From positions 1 to 64,000 of the forward strand of contig JAMPXP010000007.1 of assembly GCA_023701135.1 (NCBI GenBank): DNA of 64,000 nucleotides. Reading direction: 5' to 3'. How positions within the stretch are numbered: the stretch's first letter is position 1; each line of letters starts with the position of its first letter. Positions 8,616 through 17,669 of this stretch are shown here, one piece after another. Position numbers and translations under genes: made by a program. The notes beneath the pieces are model-generated. The model searched no databases. It worked only from the letters and a program-made list of their open reading frames with translations, and was not told where the DNA came from. This DNA comes from Desulfobacula sp. GTDB taxonomy: Bacteria > Desulfobacterota > Desulfobacteria > Desulfobacterales > Desulfobacteraceae.

Positions 8616-8804
8616 ATGGCAAAACACAATTGCAGCAACTGCGCTTTCAGGGCCAAATATGATAACAATCCGGCATCGTTTTTAGGGCGGATATGGAGAT
8701 GGCATGCTGGATGGTGTCCGGGTTGGAGAAAATATATCACCTCCTTGCCGGCCGGGGAACGGATCAAGCTGGCTGAAAAATATGATCTGCAAAAATATCA
8801 ATGA
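8616..8804 (+). CDS. Small cysteine-containing protein, function unknown
   Basis: A 62-residue cytoplasmic protein with an N-terminal C-x2-C pair (CSNC), a basic and tryptophan-rich centre (RIWRWHAGWCPGW) holding a third Cys, and a charged C-terminus. A ribosome site (AAGGGGAG) lies upstream. The cysteines and a histidine could bind a metal. I cannot assign a family. Confidence 0.65.
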   Translation: MAKHNCSNCAFRAKYDNNPASFLGRIWRWHAGWCPGWRKYITSLPAGERIKLAEKYDLQKYQ

Positions 8805-8886
8805 AGCAATAGGGAGTTGTGTTGGTGTATGATGAAATTTTAGGGTTGGCCAATAAGATGAAATATTAAAGAGCGCAGGAGCATTT

Positions 8887-10806
8887 ATGCAATCCCAAGA
8901 AGAGCCAGTCAATCCCCATAATCACATAAGTTTATCAAGAAGGAGCCTTGAGAAGGCCACCATAAGCTATATCAATTTTACCCCTGATAAACGGATTGTT
9001 TACGCAAATCCTTTTGCATGCAAGATTTTTGGCTATTCACCGGAAGATTTTCTTACAAAAAATATCTTTGATATCAGCCCCAACCTGTCTGAAAAAAGAT
9101 GGGCCGAATTCTGGGAAACGCTTCGTGAACAATTTTATTTCCATTACTTTGACACCTGTAAACGGAAGGATGGCGTCTTGTTTCCCATAGAAGCACGCGC
9201 TTATTGGATAGAAGATAATGAGAAGCCAACAGCGGCTGCGTTCATGGAGGATCTTACAGAAAAAAGGAAACTGGAATCTGACGCGCTTCTAAAACAATTC
9301 ATTTTTCAAAAAAGCGCTACCGCCATACTGCAAGGTGGCAAAGACGGCAGGATACTTGATGTAAATGAGGAGGCATGCAACTGCCTTGGATACACAAAAG
9401 AAGAATTATGCAATATGACCATTTTTGAACTGGATGCCTCATTTTCGGAAGGAGAAATAGGAGAGATATGGGATACTACCCAGGCCCAACAGGTATTCAC
9501 GTTTGAATCAATGCATAGACGCAAGGATGGAACCGTGTTTCCAGTTGAAATAACAGCCAATTCTCATCAATATAACGGGTTAGAGTTTTCCATTTGTTTT
9601 TTTAAGGATATTACAGAGCAAAAACGTGAGCAACAAAGAAAAGATAAAGCCAATGAACAGCTTCAGAAAACCCAGAAATTAGAAGCTCTTGGGATTTTAG
9701 CGGGCGGTATAGCCCATGATTTCAACAACATACTGTCCGGCGTGCTTGGATATGCAGAATTGGCTACACTCAGACTCCATTCACGAGATGAGATCCACAA
9801 ATATCTCCAGCCGATTATAGCCGCAGGACAGCGTGCCAAAAGATTGGTGAATCAAATACTGGCTTTCAGCCGGCAAGAGAAATCGAAAAAAGCGCCAATA
9901 GACCTGAGCCGGGTGATCATGGAATCCGTTGACTTGATCAGGGCGTCAATTCCGTCGACCATAGAGATAAAAAGAGATATCAAACCCAATTTGGGCCTTG
10001 TTCTTGCTGATGAAACAATGATTCATCAGGTCATTATGAACCTGTGTACCAATGCCTATCATGCGATTGAAAAAAAGGGAAGAGCAGGCACTCTTGAAGT
10101 CTTGTTAGAGCGTATAACCATCACCAATAAAGACTGCCTGAGTTTTCCGGAACTTATCCCAGGAAGATTTCTAAAATTAATAGTTGCTGATACCGGTCAC
10201 GGTATGGATAAGGAAACCATCACCAGAATTTTTGACCCCTATTTCACCACAAAAGCGAGTGGAGAAGGCACAGGATTGGGCTTATCCGTAGTTCATGGGA
10301 TTATAAAGTCCCATGGTGGAGCCATCAGGGTGTACAGTGAGTTAGATGTGGGAACCACCTTCCATGTGCTCTTTCCCATGGAAGAGACCACGTCGGAAGA
10401 GCCTGCGCAAACCTTTGAAAGCCTTCCGAACGGGAATGAATGCCTTCTCCTGGTGGACGATGAAGAGCTTCTCTTGAATCTTGGCAAAGAGTTTTTGGAG
10501 GGGCTTGGATATCAGGTGGAAACAAGAGCAAGTTCGATTGATGCACTTGAAGCTGTCCGTGCAAGACCTGAAAAGTTCGATCTGATCGTCAGTGATTTAA
10601 CAATGCCTCATATGCCGGGAGACATATTTGCTAAAGAGGTGAAAAAATTGAGGCCAAACCTGCCGGTAATCCTTTGCACAGGTTATAGTGATAGAATAGA
10701 CCAGGATATGTTCAGGGAAATCGGAATCAAAGATTTTTTAATGAAACCGGTTCTTTTACATGAACTGGCAGCTTCAGTAAGAAAGATTCTTGACACTTCC
10801 TCTTGA
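8887..10806 (+). CDS. Soluble hybrid sensor histidine kinase (PAS-PAS-HisKA-HATPase-REC)
   Basis: A 639-residue kinase with no membrane segment, so the signal is sensed inside the cell. Two PAS domains (about 25-125 and 140-245) precede a HisKA box with GGIAHDFNNIL (near 275), an ATPase domain with N-box NLCTNAYHAI and glycine boxes ADTGHGMD and GTGLGLSVVHG, and a receiver with Asp-Asp in LLVDDEELLL, phosphoacceptor Asp in VSDLTMPHMPG and Lys in LMKPV. It is more AT-rich than its neighbours, which may mean later acquisition. It lies 260 bp before the TAXI transporter operon and could control it through a separate regulator, but no partner is adjacent. Confidence 0.92.
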   Translation: MQSQEEPVNPHNHISLSRRSLEKATISYINFTPDKRIVYANPFACKIFGYSPEDFLTKNIFDISPNLSEKRWAEFWETLREQFYFHYFDTCKRKDGVLFPIEARAYWIEDNEKPTAAAFMEDLTEKRKLESDALLKQFIFQKSATAILQGGKDGRILDVNEEACNCLGYTKEELCNMTIFELDASFSEGEIGEIWDTTQAQQVFTFESMHRRKDGTVFPVEITANSHQYNGLEFSICFFKDITEQKREQQRKDKANEQLQKTQKLEALGILAGGIAHDFNNILSGVLGYAELATLRLHSRDEIHKYLQPIIAAGQRAKRLVNQILAFSRQEKSKKAPIDLSRVIMESVDLIRASIPSTIEIKRDIKPNLGLVLADETMIHQVIMNLCTNAYHAIEKKGRAGTLEVLLERITITNKDCLSFPELIPGRFLKLIVADTGHGMDKETITRIFDPYFTTKASGEGTGLGLSVVHGIIKSHGGAIRVYSELDVGTTFHVLFPMEETTSEEPAQTFESLPNGNECLLLVDDEELLLNLGKEFLEGLGYQVETRASSIDALEAVRARPEKFDLIVSDLTMPHMPGDIFAKEVKKLRPNLPVILCTGYSDRIDQDMFREIGIKDFLMKPVLLHELAASVRKILDTSS

Positions 10807-10984
10807 TTTTTTCAAATTCTTTCCGGTTCAATATCCATCCATTGAAAGATTCATTAATCCAGATCAAATAAACAACCTTAACAAAAAATGCCTCCCCGGC
10901 TTGAGAATTAAAACATAACGCCATTTCGCCATTTGTTACAAAAAATCCATTACACAAAGGATAATGCTTTTTCAAAGATAATTC

Positions 10985-11014
10985 TTGACACGGTGCAATT
11001 GCACACCGTATACG
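10985..11014 (+). promoter_or_regulatory. Promoter with palindromic operator before the TAXI operon
   Basis: TTGACA at 10985-10990 and TATACG at 11009-11014 are 18 bp apart. The spacer is filled by a near-palindrome: ACGGTG (10990-10995) mirrors CACCGT (11004-11009), and the core TGCAATTGCA (10994-11003) is itself perfectly symmetric. A repressor bound here would block polymerase. The transporter start is at 11067. Confidence 0.6.
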
Positions 11015-11066
11015 AATTGGCAGTACGGCAGATAATGACCTAAATTTAAAAAAAAAGGAGAGCAAT

Positions 11067-12062
11067 ATGAAAAAAATTGTCACCATGGCACTGGCGCTTT
11101 TTGCTTTAATCACGGTCAATCTTTACGCAGAAGACAACAAGGTGGTGATTGCAACAGGTGGAATCGGCGGCGTATATTATTATTACGGGACCCAGATATC
11201 CGAAATACTGAGCAAAAATAATGTGGCTTCCTCAACAGCTATTCAGACTGCCGCATCCGTGGATAACATGCTTCTGATACGGGATAAAACAGATACGGCC
11301 AAGGGAACCTATTTTTTTGCCACGGTTCTGCCGGATACGGCCTATTTCACCGTTACGGGCAAACATGAAAAATTTGCGGAAAAACCGGCCAAAGCCAGCA
11401 TCATGTGGATGATGTATCCGAATTATCTTCATATTGTCACAACGGACAAATCCGGAATTGCCAAACTGTCGGATCTACAGGATAAACGCGTTTCAACCGG
11501 CGCGCCCGGGTCCGGAACGGAATTTACGGCTCTCAATCTGCTGAAAGCGGCCAAGATAGATCCTGAAAAATTCAAAAAATGGGAGAAACTGGGGGCCAAG
11601 GAGTCGGATGAGGCTCTCAGCAACGGCACCCTGGATGCCTATGTATGGTCCGGCGGCCTGCCCACCGGTTCCATCGTCGAACTGTCCAATACCCTCAAAC
11701 GCAAAGGCCTCAACCTCGTTCTGGTACCGCTTCCGGAAACCGATCCCGGTGTGGCTGCGTTTATGAAAGAATTCTCGGGCCTGACCGACAACCTGATCAT
11801 CGGTAAGGACGTTTATGGAACGGCTTCCGATACGCCGACCCTGGCTTTCTGGAACATGTTTGTCTGCCCGGATTCAACGCCTGAAGATCTGGCCTACAAA
11901 ACCGTTAAAGCGGTTTTTGAAAACCTCGAAACGCTTCGCGCTTCGGTAAAACCCGCAAAGGATACCACACTGGAAAGCTCGGCCAAATTTGTCGGCAAGA
12001 CGGCTATTCCTTTTCATCCCGGCGTTGTGAAATATTTCAGGGAAAAAGGCCTGGTCCAATAG
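11067..12062 (+). CDS. TAXI-family TRAP transporter solute-binding protein
   Basis: A periplasmic binding protein of 331 residues with a signal peptide (hydrophobic 6-20, LYAED boundary near 22). The mature start VVIATGGIGGVYYYYG is the hallmark of TAXI proteins, in which TGG-x-GG-x-Y/F-Y/F binds the ligand carboxylate; the second landmark is STGAPGSGTEFTA (near 145). It captures a carboxylated compound for the DctQM-type permease encoded two genes on. A strong AAAGGAG ribosome site precedes the ATG. The downstream CoA transferase suggests the substrate is an organic acid activated to a CoA thioester. Confidence 0.9.
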   Translation: MKKIVTMALALFALITVNLYAEDNKVVIATGGIGGVYYYYGTQISEILSKNNVASSTAIQTAASVDNMLLIRDKTDTAKGTYFFATVLPDTAYFTVTGKHEKFAEKPAKASIMWMMYPNYLHIVTTDKSGIAKLSDLQDKRVSTGAPGSGTEFTALNLLKAAKIDPEKFKKWEKLGAKESDEALSNGTLDAYVWSGGLPTGSIVELSNTLKRKGLNLVLVPLPETDPGVAAFMKEFSGLTDNLIIGKDVYGTASDTPTLAFWNMFVCPDSTPEDLAYKTVKAVFENLETLRASVKPAKDTTLESSAKFVGKTAIPFHPGVVKYFREKGLVQ

Positions 12063-12070
12063 CAGACTGA

Positions 12071-12466
12071 ATGCGCAAACGGTTTGCAGCGGTCTTCGGG
12101 ATCACGATGGTCATATTGCTTTTGTGGGTCAAGCCCGCCATGATTCGAACCGAAAATGAAACCCGTCTGGCAGTCTTTTTTCGCTGGCAGACGGGCACTA
12201 TTTCGTTTGTGAATTCGGTGACCGGTGAGCCGGTTACGATCCGGTTCACCCTAAACGGCCAATTTCAAAATTTTTCTGTTTCAACCGATGAAACGACCGA
12301 GGCTTATTATTCCCATGGTGTTTATGATTTGAATCAGGCCGTTTCCGAAGAGTCCGCCAATCCGTTGAAGCTCTGTTCGATGAAAGGAATCATTCTAAAA
12401 ATGGGTTTTTATACATTTACTGTTCAAGATGGCTGCCTGGAGGTCAATTTGTTATGGACGCTGTAA
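12071..12466 (+). CDS. DUF1850 protein of the TAXI TRAP operon
   Basis: A 131-residue protein with one N-terminal membrane anchor (about 5-22) and a beta-rich remainder with FRWQTGTISFVNSVTGEPV. This is the DUF1850 pattern, a small protein nearly always encoded between TAXI binding proteins and their fused permeases; its role is unknown. It begins 8 bp after the binding protein and overlaps the permease start by 13 bp. Confidence 0.8.
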   Translation: MRKRFAAVFGITMVILLLWVKPAMIRTENETRLAVFFRWQTGTISFVNSVTGEPVTIRFTLNGQFQNFSVSTDETTEAYYSHGVYDLNQAVSEESANPLKLCSMKGIILKMGFYTFTVQDGCLEVNLLWTL

Positions 12467-14550
12467 TCCGCAAACTGGGAACTGTCATAGCTGTTATCGG
12501 AACGCTCTATCATCTCTATCTGGTTATTCATCCCTACACGCCCTTGGCCGATTTGCGGATCTCCCTTCTGGATCTGACCCAGGTCCAACGGGCCGCCCAT
12601 GTCTTTCTGGTTGCGCTTCTGGGATATCTGCTCAGCTTTGTTCGAATCAAGCCGCGGCATAAACTCGGCAGCATACCGCTTGCCGTCATGACCATTGTGC
12701 TGATGATCCAATTTCTTGGACTGGACCTGCCCATGTCGTTGAAGCTGTTCGGCATCACCATCTGGGTCTGCACCATGCTGCCGACGCTGATACCGGCTTT
12801 GCAGAAACAGTCCAACATTGCATGCGCACTGCTCAGCATCCTGCCGTTTGTGTATCTCTTGATAAATTACCAGACACTGATTTATCGATCCGTCATGCCG
12901 GAGCCCTGGGACATGGTCATGTCCTTCAGTGAGATCCTGTTGATTCTCGGGGTGATTTTCAGGTTGAGCGGTCCGATAATGCCTACGCTTGTGATGATCT
13001 TTCTTTTGTATAATCTCTTTGGCAACTATGTTCCCGGTCTCTTTTCCAATCCGGGGTTTGATCTGGACATGATGCTGGGAAAAATGTACTGCGAAACCGA
13101 GGCCGGCATTTTCGGATCCATTACCGGCGTTTCCCTCAAGTATCTGATCTATTTTACCACACTGGGGGCGGTTGTCACGCGCATGAATTTCGGCCAGATC
13201 ATCGCAAACATTGCCCTGCTGTTTGTCGGCAGAAGCCCGGCATCTCCCGGACGGTCCTGCTCCATCATGGCCGTCCTGATGGGCATGTTTTCAGGTTCAG
13301 GGGCAGCCGACACGCAGTTTGTCGCCACCCTGACCAAGCCGCTGTTTGAAAAGGTGGGATATGACAAGCTGGTGGCTGCCGGTGTCATCGCCACCGTCGG
13401 GTCAATCGCCTATATCACACCGCCGGTCATGGGATCCATTTCCTTTATCATGGTTGAGCTTTTGTCCATTCCCTATTCATCCATCATCGTCATGGCCATC
13501 GGCCCGATGCTGTTGTATCTCCTGGGAATTGTCGTATATAATGAGCTTTATGTTAAAAAGCAGAAACTGCCGCAACTGGAAATTTCAACGCTGATCAATT
13601 TTTCGTACTTCCTGCGCTACTGTTATGTCTTCATTCCCATCCTCTTCATCATCATGATGATCTACAGAGGCTTTTCCATCAATATTACGGTCACGGCCGC
13701 GACATTTCTGTTTGTTGTTTTTGCCTATGCCGATCCCAGCCTCAGGCCGCCCTTCGGGAATTTGATAAAAGCGCTGGAAGAGGGAATCATCGGTCTTCTG
13801 CCCATCGCCAGCGCCGTCATTGCCGCCAACATGATCATGTCCATGATGGTCATCAGCGGACTGGCATCCAAGTTTTCCATCATCCTGATGGATATCAGCG
13901 GCAGCAGTATTCTTCTGGCCACGCTCTTTACAGGCGTTTTCAGTCTGATTCTGGGCATGGGCGTTCCACCCATCGCCACCTATGTCCTGACCTCGGCCCT
14001 GACCGCACCGACCATTCAGAAACTGGCCATGCTCAACGGCATTCCTGAAGATGCGGCCCTTCTGGCAACCCATATGTTTTTGTTTTATTTTGCCGTGCTG
14101 GCCGAAGTCACACCCCCGGTCGCCCTTTCCGCTTATGCGGCCAGTTCGGTCATGGGCACGGATCCGATAAAAACCGGTGTGTTCGCGGCCCGGGTGGCGC
14201 TCCCCAAATATTTTATCGGCCTGACCTTTATTCTTTCCTTCAGTGGAACAGCTATTCTGATCCTTCCGGTGCTTCAGACCCTGCACGGATTTGAGGCCTT
14301 CTGTTTTATTGCGGTTCGTTTTCTTTTTTCCATTATGGCCGTCATCTTTCTGAATGTGGCAGTGGTGGGATATTTTGTAAAACCGCTTTCCCTTCCGGAG
14401 AGAATCATTACAGGCATCTGTGCCGTGCTGCTGTTCTACCCGCATACGAATATGAATTGGGTTGCCGGGGTGATCTCCGGCATGCTTATGATAAAAAACT
14501 GGACCGACGCAAAAAAATTGAAACCGGCATCCGGAACCCAGCCGACCTGA
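12454..14550 (+). CDS. TRAP transporter fused permease (DctQM type, TAXI system)
   Basis: A 698-residue membrane protein. The first four or so hydrophobic segments (to about 165) correspond to the small DctQ-type subunit and the remainder to DctM, fused as is usual for TAXI systems. Conserved DctM features include GSGAADTQFVAT (near 285), the TPPVMGS loop (near 320) and GMGVPPIATYVL with AEVTPPVALSAYAA in the second half. It imports the compound captured by the 11067 protein using an ion gradient. It overlaps the DUF1850 gene and lies 15 bp from the CoA transferase genes. Confidence 0.92.
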   Translation: MDAVIRKLGTVIAVIGTLYHLYLVIHPYTPLADLRISLLDLTQVQRAAHVFLVALLGYLLSFVRIKPRHKLGSIPLAVMTIVLMIQFLGLDLPMSLKLFGITIWVCTMLPTLIPALQKQSNIACALLSILPFVYLLINYQTLIYRSVMPEPWDMVMSFSEILLILGVIFRLSGPIMPTLVMIFLLYNLFGNYVPGLFSNPGFDLDMMLGKMYCETEAGIFGSITGVSLKYLIYFTTLGAVVTRMNFGQIIANIALLFVGRSPASPGRSCSIMAVLMGMFSGSGAADTQFVATLTKPLFEKVGYDKLVAAGVIATVGSIAYITPPVMGSISFIMVELLSIPYSSIIVMAIGPMLLYLLGIVVYNELYVKKQKLPQLEISTLINFSYFLRYCYVFIPILFIIMMIYRGFSINITVTAATFLFVVFAYADPSLRPPFGNLIKALEEGIIGLLPIASAVIAANMIMSMMVISGLASKFSIILMDISGSSILLATLFTGVFSLILGMGVPPIATYVLTSALTAPTIQKLAMLNGIPEDAALLATHMFLFYFAVLAEVTPPVALSAYAASSVMGTDPIKTGVFAARVALPKYFIGLTFILSFSGTAILILPVLQTLHGFEAFCFIAVRFLFSIMAVIFLNVAVVGYFVKPLSLPERIITGICAVLLFYPHTNMNWVAGVISGMLMIKNWTDAKKLKPASGTQPT

Positions 14551-14565
14551 GATTGAGGCCATGAC

Positions 14566-15543
14566 ATGAAGATATGTAACGATAAAACCATGAGTTTGAA
14601 AGAGGCGGTCCAAAAATATGTGGCAGCCGGATGCCATATGTCCATCGGAGGCTTTACCGTCAGCCGGAATCCCATGGCGGCCGTCTACGAGATCATCCGG
14701 CAGGGGATCAACAATATTCATCTCTACGCCCATTCAAACGGACAGGGTGTTGATGAACTGATCGGCGCAGGCTGTGTGTCCCGGCTCGAAATTGCCTATG
14801 CCGGAAGCGGACGCTTTGCCCCGACCTGTATCCGGTTTAAAAAAGCGGTCCAGTCCGGCGACATTGTGGTGGAAGATTATTCCAATTATCAGATGACGCT
14901 CAGGTTTCTTGCCGGCGCCATGGGCGTTCCGTTTCTGCCGACGCGCTCTTCCTTGGGCACGGATATCATGGAAAAATGGGGATTTTCTGCCAAAATGCGT
15001 GCCGCAGATCCGAGGCTTCCGGATCAGAAACTGACGGTGATGGAGAATCCGTTTGGCTCATGGGGAGATGCCCCCAAACTGGTTCTGGTTCCGGCCATTA
15101 ACTGCGATGTTACCCTGATCCACGCCCAGAAGGCGGACAGGGAGGGGACAGTGCGGATGGAAGGCCTGGTTTTTTCGGATATCGAGCAGGTCAAATCCGC
15201 ACAGCATGTGATCGTGACCTGCGAGGAGCTGGTGGAGCCGGATGATCTTAAAGCCAATCCGGATCAGAACCAGATCCCCTCTTTCTGTGTCGATGCCGTG
15301 GTTCATGTGCCGGGCGGCGCCTATCCCACAGCCTGCTACCGCTATTATGACTATGACCCCGGTTATCTCAATGAATACCGCAGATATGCCGAAGATGACA
15401 TGCTTTACAAAAAATACCTTGAGGAGTTCATCCATGGGTTAAAAGACCATCAGGCGCTGCTGGATAAGGCAGGAAAGGATCGGCTCGATACGATACGGGC
15501 GGATCAGAGAACCGGCTATGCCGTCGGGCTGGACAGGAGATGA
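14566..15543 (+). CDS. CoA transferase subunit A (glutaconate CoA-transferase-like)
   Basis: A 325-residue alpha-type subunit of family I CoA transferases. The N-terminal GGFTVSRNPMAAVYEIIRQG and the central LVLVPAINCDVTLIHAQKAD (near 170) match glutaconate CoA-transferase alpha subunits, and VEPDDLKANP is another conserved spot. It overlaps the subunit B gene at an ATGA junction, so the two are translated together. Coming after a carboxylate transporter in the same operon, it probably exchanges CoA from a cellular donor onto the imported acid. The exact substrate is not readable from sequence. Confidence 0.87.
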   Translation: MKICNDKTMSLKEAVQKYVAAGCHMSIGGFTVSRNPMAAVYEIIRQGINNIHLYAHSNGQGVDELIGAGCVSRLEIAYAGSGRFAPTCIRFKKAVQSGDIVVEDYSNYQMTLRFLAGAMGVPFLPTRSSLGTDIMEKWGFSAKMRAADPRLPDQKLTVMENPFGSWGDAPKLVLVPAINCDVTLIHAQKADREGTVRMEGLVFSDIEQVKSAQHVIVTCEELVEPDDLKANPDQNQIPSFCVDAVVHVPGGAYPTACYRYYDYDPGYLNEYRRYAEDDMLYKKYLEEFIHGLKDHQALLDKAGKDRLDTIRADQRTGYAVGLDRR

Positions 15544-16310
15544 AGATGGATTATACCTTGAAAGAGCTTATGACAATTGCGGCCGCCCGGGAAATCAGGG
15601 ACGGCGACATCGTTTTTTGCGGCACCGGTATTTCAATGCTTGCCGCCATGGCTGCAAAAAACATATCCGCCCCCAACAGTGTTATTTTTTTTGAAACCGG
15701 TGCCATCGATTCCCTTCTTGAAGAAGTTCCCCTTGCCGTGTCCGATTCCCGCGTGATGTTCTGGACATCGGTAAACGGCAATCTGGCCGATGCGTTCGCA
15801 ACCATGCAGAACCGGATTACAGGGCCGCATGTTGTCGGCATCATGGGCGCGGCCCAGATTGATAAATACGGCAACCTGAATTCAACGGCCATCGGGGATT
15901 ATTTCAGTCCAAAGGTCCGGTTTTCCGGAAGCGGCGGCGCTTGTGACGTGGCTTCGTTTGTCGGCAGAACCATCACCTTTATGCAGCATGAAAAACGCAA
16001 ATTTGTTCAGAAATTGGATTATATCACAAGCCCGGGCTGGCTGGACGGCCCGGACGGCCGGAAAAAAGCCGGGCTTCCCGACGGAGGACCGGCATCCGTT
16101 GTCACCAACATGGCCACCATGGGCTTTGATGAAACCACAAAAGAGATGTTTCTGACCGGCTTTTTCCCCGGGATAACCCCTCAACAGATCCTCGACAACA
16201 TGGGCTTTGAGATTGATGTATCACGGGCAAAGGAAGTGGCGCCGCCGACAGCGTACGAGCTTCAGATCCTGCGGGAAAAATGCGATCCCCAGCGGCTTAT
16301 CCTGGGGTAA
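15540..16310 (+). CDS. CoA transferase subunit B (glutaconate CoA-transferase-like)
   Basis: A 256-residue beta-type subunit. FFETGAID near 42-49 supplies a Glu at about the position of the catalytic residue that carries CoA in glutaconate CoA-transferase, and GAAQIDKYGNLNSTAIG and FSGSGGACDVASF (near 120-140) are typical of the subunit. It overlaps subunit A by 4 bp and, at its 3' end, the convergent dioxygenase-like gene by 14 bp. No terminator lies between them. Confidence 0.87.
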   Translation: MKMDYTLKELMTIAAAREIRDGDIVFCGTGISMLAAMAAKNISAPNSVIFFETGAIDSLLEEVPLAVSDSRVMFWTSVNGNLADAFATMQNRITGPHVVGIMGAAQIDKYGNLNSTAIGDYFSPKVRFSGSGGACDVASFVGRTITFMQHEKRKFVQKLDYITSPGWLDGPDGRKKAGLPDGGPASVVTNMATMGFDETTKEMFLTGFFPGITPQQILDNMGFEIDVSRAKEVAPPTAYELQILREKCDPQRLILG

Positions 16311-17136
16311 AATGGCTCCTGTTATTTTCCCATAGAAAAGCAATGGACCGCTTGCCCAATATGTAATCATCAAAAATGACTTCGGCAGGTTCATCTGAAG
16401 TACCAAAACAAATATGCAAGGGCAGTAAATGCTCTTCTCTGGGATGACAATATCGGGCACCTGGCATCTTTTCCCATTCAATTAATTGTTTCTCTTTTTC
16501 TTTATAGGGGCCTTTACCTGTGCATACCCTTATAAGCCAATCTTGAAATTCATCATTGTTTTTGTCCGGTATGTTTTCATTATTCCAAGTGAATGCGCCC
16601 ATATTATGAAAAGAAAATCCTGACCCAATGATTAAAATATTTCTCTTGGATAATTCTTTAAGGGCCTTTCCCATCAAAATGTGTTGTTCAGGGTCCAATC
16701 CCCTGGTTAATGATATTTGAACGCAGGGTATATCTGCTTCCGGATACATTATTTTCAATGGGATATAAACGCCATGATCAAAACCGCGCTTAAAATCAAT
16801 ATTTGAGTGTATATTCGCCTTTGAAAATAATTTTTGAATTTCTTTGGCGAGAACAGGATGTCCCGGAACAGGATATTTTATAGAATAGGCTTCTTTTGGA
16901 AATCCATAGTAATCGTAAAATAACGGCGGAGTGTCTCCCCCAATGACGGCAGGCACTGTTTCTTCCCAATGGGCGCTTATGACAACGATGGCCTCTGGTT
17001 TCTCAAGTTTGTCAGGGAGATGTTTAAGAAAAGAAATCATTTTTTCATGGCTGGAATCGCCCAGTATGGGTAATGGTCCGCCGCCATGGGAAAAATAGAG
17101 AACAGGATTATGCGGTTTCGTATGTATCGGGTTCAT
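16297..17136 (-). CDS. DODA-type class III extradiol dioxygenase-like protein
   Basis: A 279-residue protein of the LigB/DODA fold. YFSHGGGPLPIL (near 14) and VVISAHWEE (near 50) provide the two histidines of the metal site, and LIIGSGFSFHNMGAF (near 165) and HPREEHLLPLHI (near 230) are the other conserved blocks. Family members cleave catechols with O2 or act as related metal-dependent lyases. A perfect AAAGGAGG ribosome site precedes the ATG. The base composition is more AT-rich than the flanks. An O2-dependent enzyme in an anaerobe is odd, so another reaction is possible. Confidence 0.85.
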   Translation of the reverse strand: MNPIHTKPHNPVLYFSHGGGPLPILGDSSHEKMISFLKHLPDKLEKPEAIVVISAHWEETVPAVIGGDTPPLFYDYYGFPKEAYSIKYPVPGHPVLAKEIQKLFSKANIHSNIDFKRGFDHGVYIPLKIMYPEADIPCVQISLTRGLDPEQHILMGKALKELSKRNILIIGSGFSFHNMGAFTWNNENIPDKNNDEFQDWLIRVCTGKGPYKEKEKQLIEWEKMPGARYCHPREEHLLPLHICFGTSDEPAEVIFDDYILGKRSIAFLWENNRSHFTPG

Positions 17137-17182
17137 GACAGCCTCCTTTAAGGCGCATTTTCTTTTTTATTTGTGGGAATGT

Positions 17183-17368
17183 TCAAAATTCAGTGTCAAT
17201 GCCTTTGAGAAATCCACGACGTTCTTTAATGTCGCGTTCCGGTATGAGTTCAATGCGACCGGCATATTCAATAATTTGCATTTTTTGGCCCGGATGAATC
17301 TTTAATGCTTCCCTGACGGTTTTCGGTATAACAATTTGATATTTGGGTGATCCGGTTACTGATTGCAT
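17183..17368 (-). CDS. AbrB/MazE-type DNA-binding protein, orphan antitoxin-like
   Basis: A 61-residue swapped-hairpin DNA-binding protein: KYQIVIPKTVREALKIHPGQ is the canonical AbrB/VapB core, followed by a short acidic tail. Such proteins normally repress their own operon and neutralise a PIN toxin encoded directly downstream. Here the next 46 bp lead straight to the dioxygenase-like gene and no toxin is present, so it is an orphan. Confidence 0.75.
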   Translation of the reverse strand: MQSVTGSPKYQIVIPKTVREALKIHPGQKMQIIEYAGRIELIPERDIKERRGFLKGIDTEF

Positions 17369-17669
17369 GCCAATACCTTCATCGATTTATTTTGTGCTAC
17401 GATATCATGATCGATATGGTTTAATCAATTTTTTGATGCTTGTTGCAGGCCGGCACCGGAATAGGCTCTTGCAGGTGGTTCAAAAAACGCCGGCTCCTGA
17501 ATAAAACCGGTTCCGCCATGACCACAGCCATGGCGGGTCGCTTGACATGTACGGCATCATGTCTAATTTATTCTTAATTCCTGCCGCACGGCTCAACATG
17601 ATTTCCTATCCTTAATTCAGGCGGCACAAACACGGATGAAATCCTTAACCCAAGATGGAGGGATAAACC
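17369..17669. other. Gene-poor stretch with a decayed fragment
   Basis: About 300 bp without an intact gene. It holds the degenerate SafE-like fragment at 17474-17519 and the ribosome site (TGGAGGG) of the small gene at 17670. I see no other structure. Confidence 0.5.
17474..17519 (+). pseudogene. Decayed fragment of a SafE-like gene 3' end
   Basis: This stretch matches 8461-8506, the 3' part of the SafE-like gene, at about 38 of 46 bases including 16 identical bases in a row (GGTGGTTCAAAAAACG). It would encode WFKKRRLLNKTGS against WFKKRQLLYKAGS in the intact gene. No start, transmembrane region or proper end surrounds it. It is best read as the relic of a second, related gene copy. Confidence 0.6.

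Noticed and set aside
13585-14733. Long open frame antisense to the TAXI permease
   Set aside because: Its translation is rich in His, Gly and Gln without any family pattern, and it lies opposite a clearly coding membrane protein; it is a by-product of codon bias.
17136-17183. PIN-domain toxin partner of the AbrB-like protein
   Set aside because: Only 46 bp separate it from the next gene, and no toxin-like frame occurs on either side.
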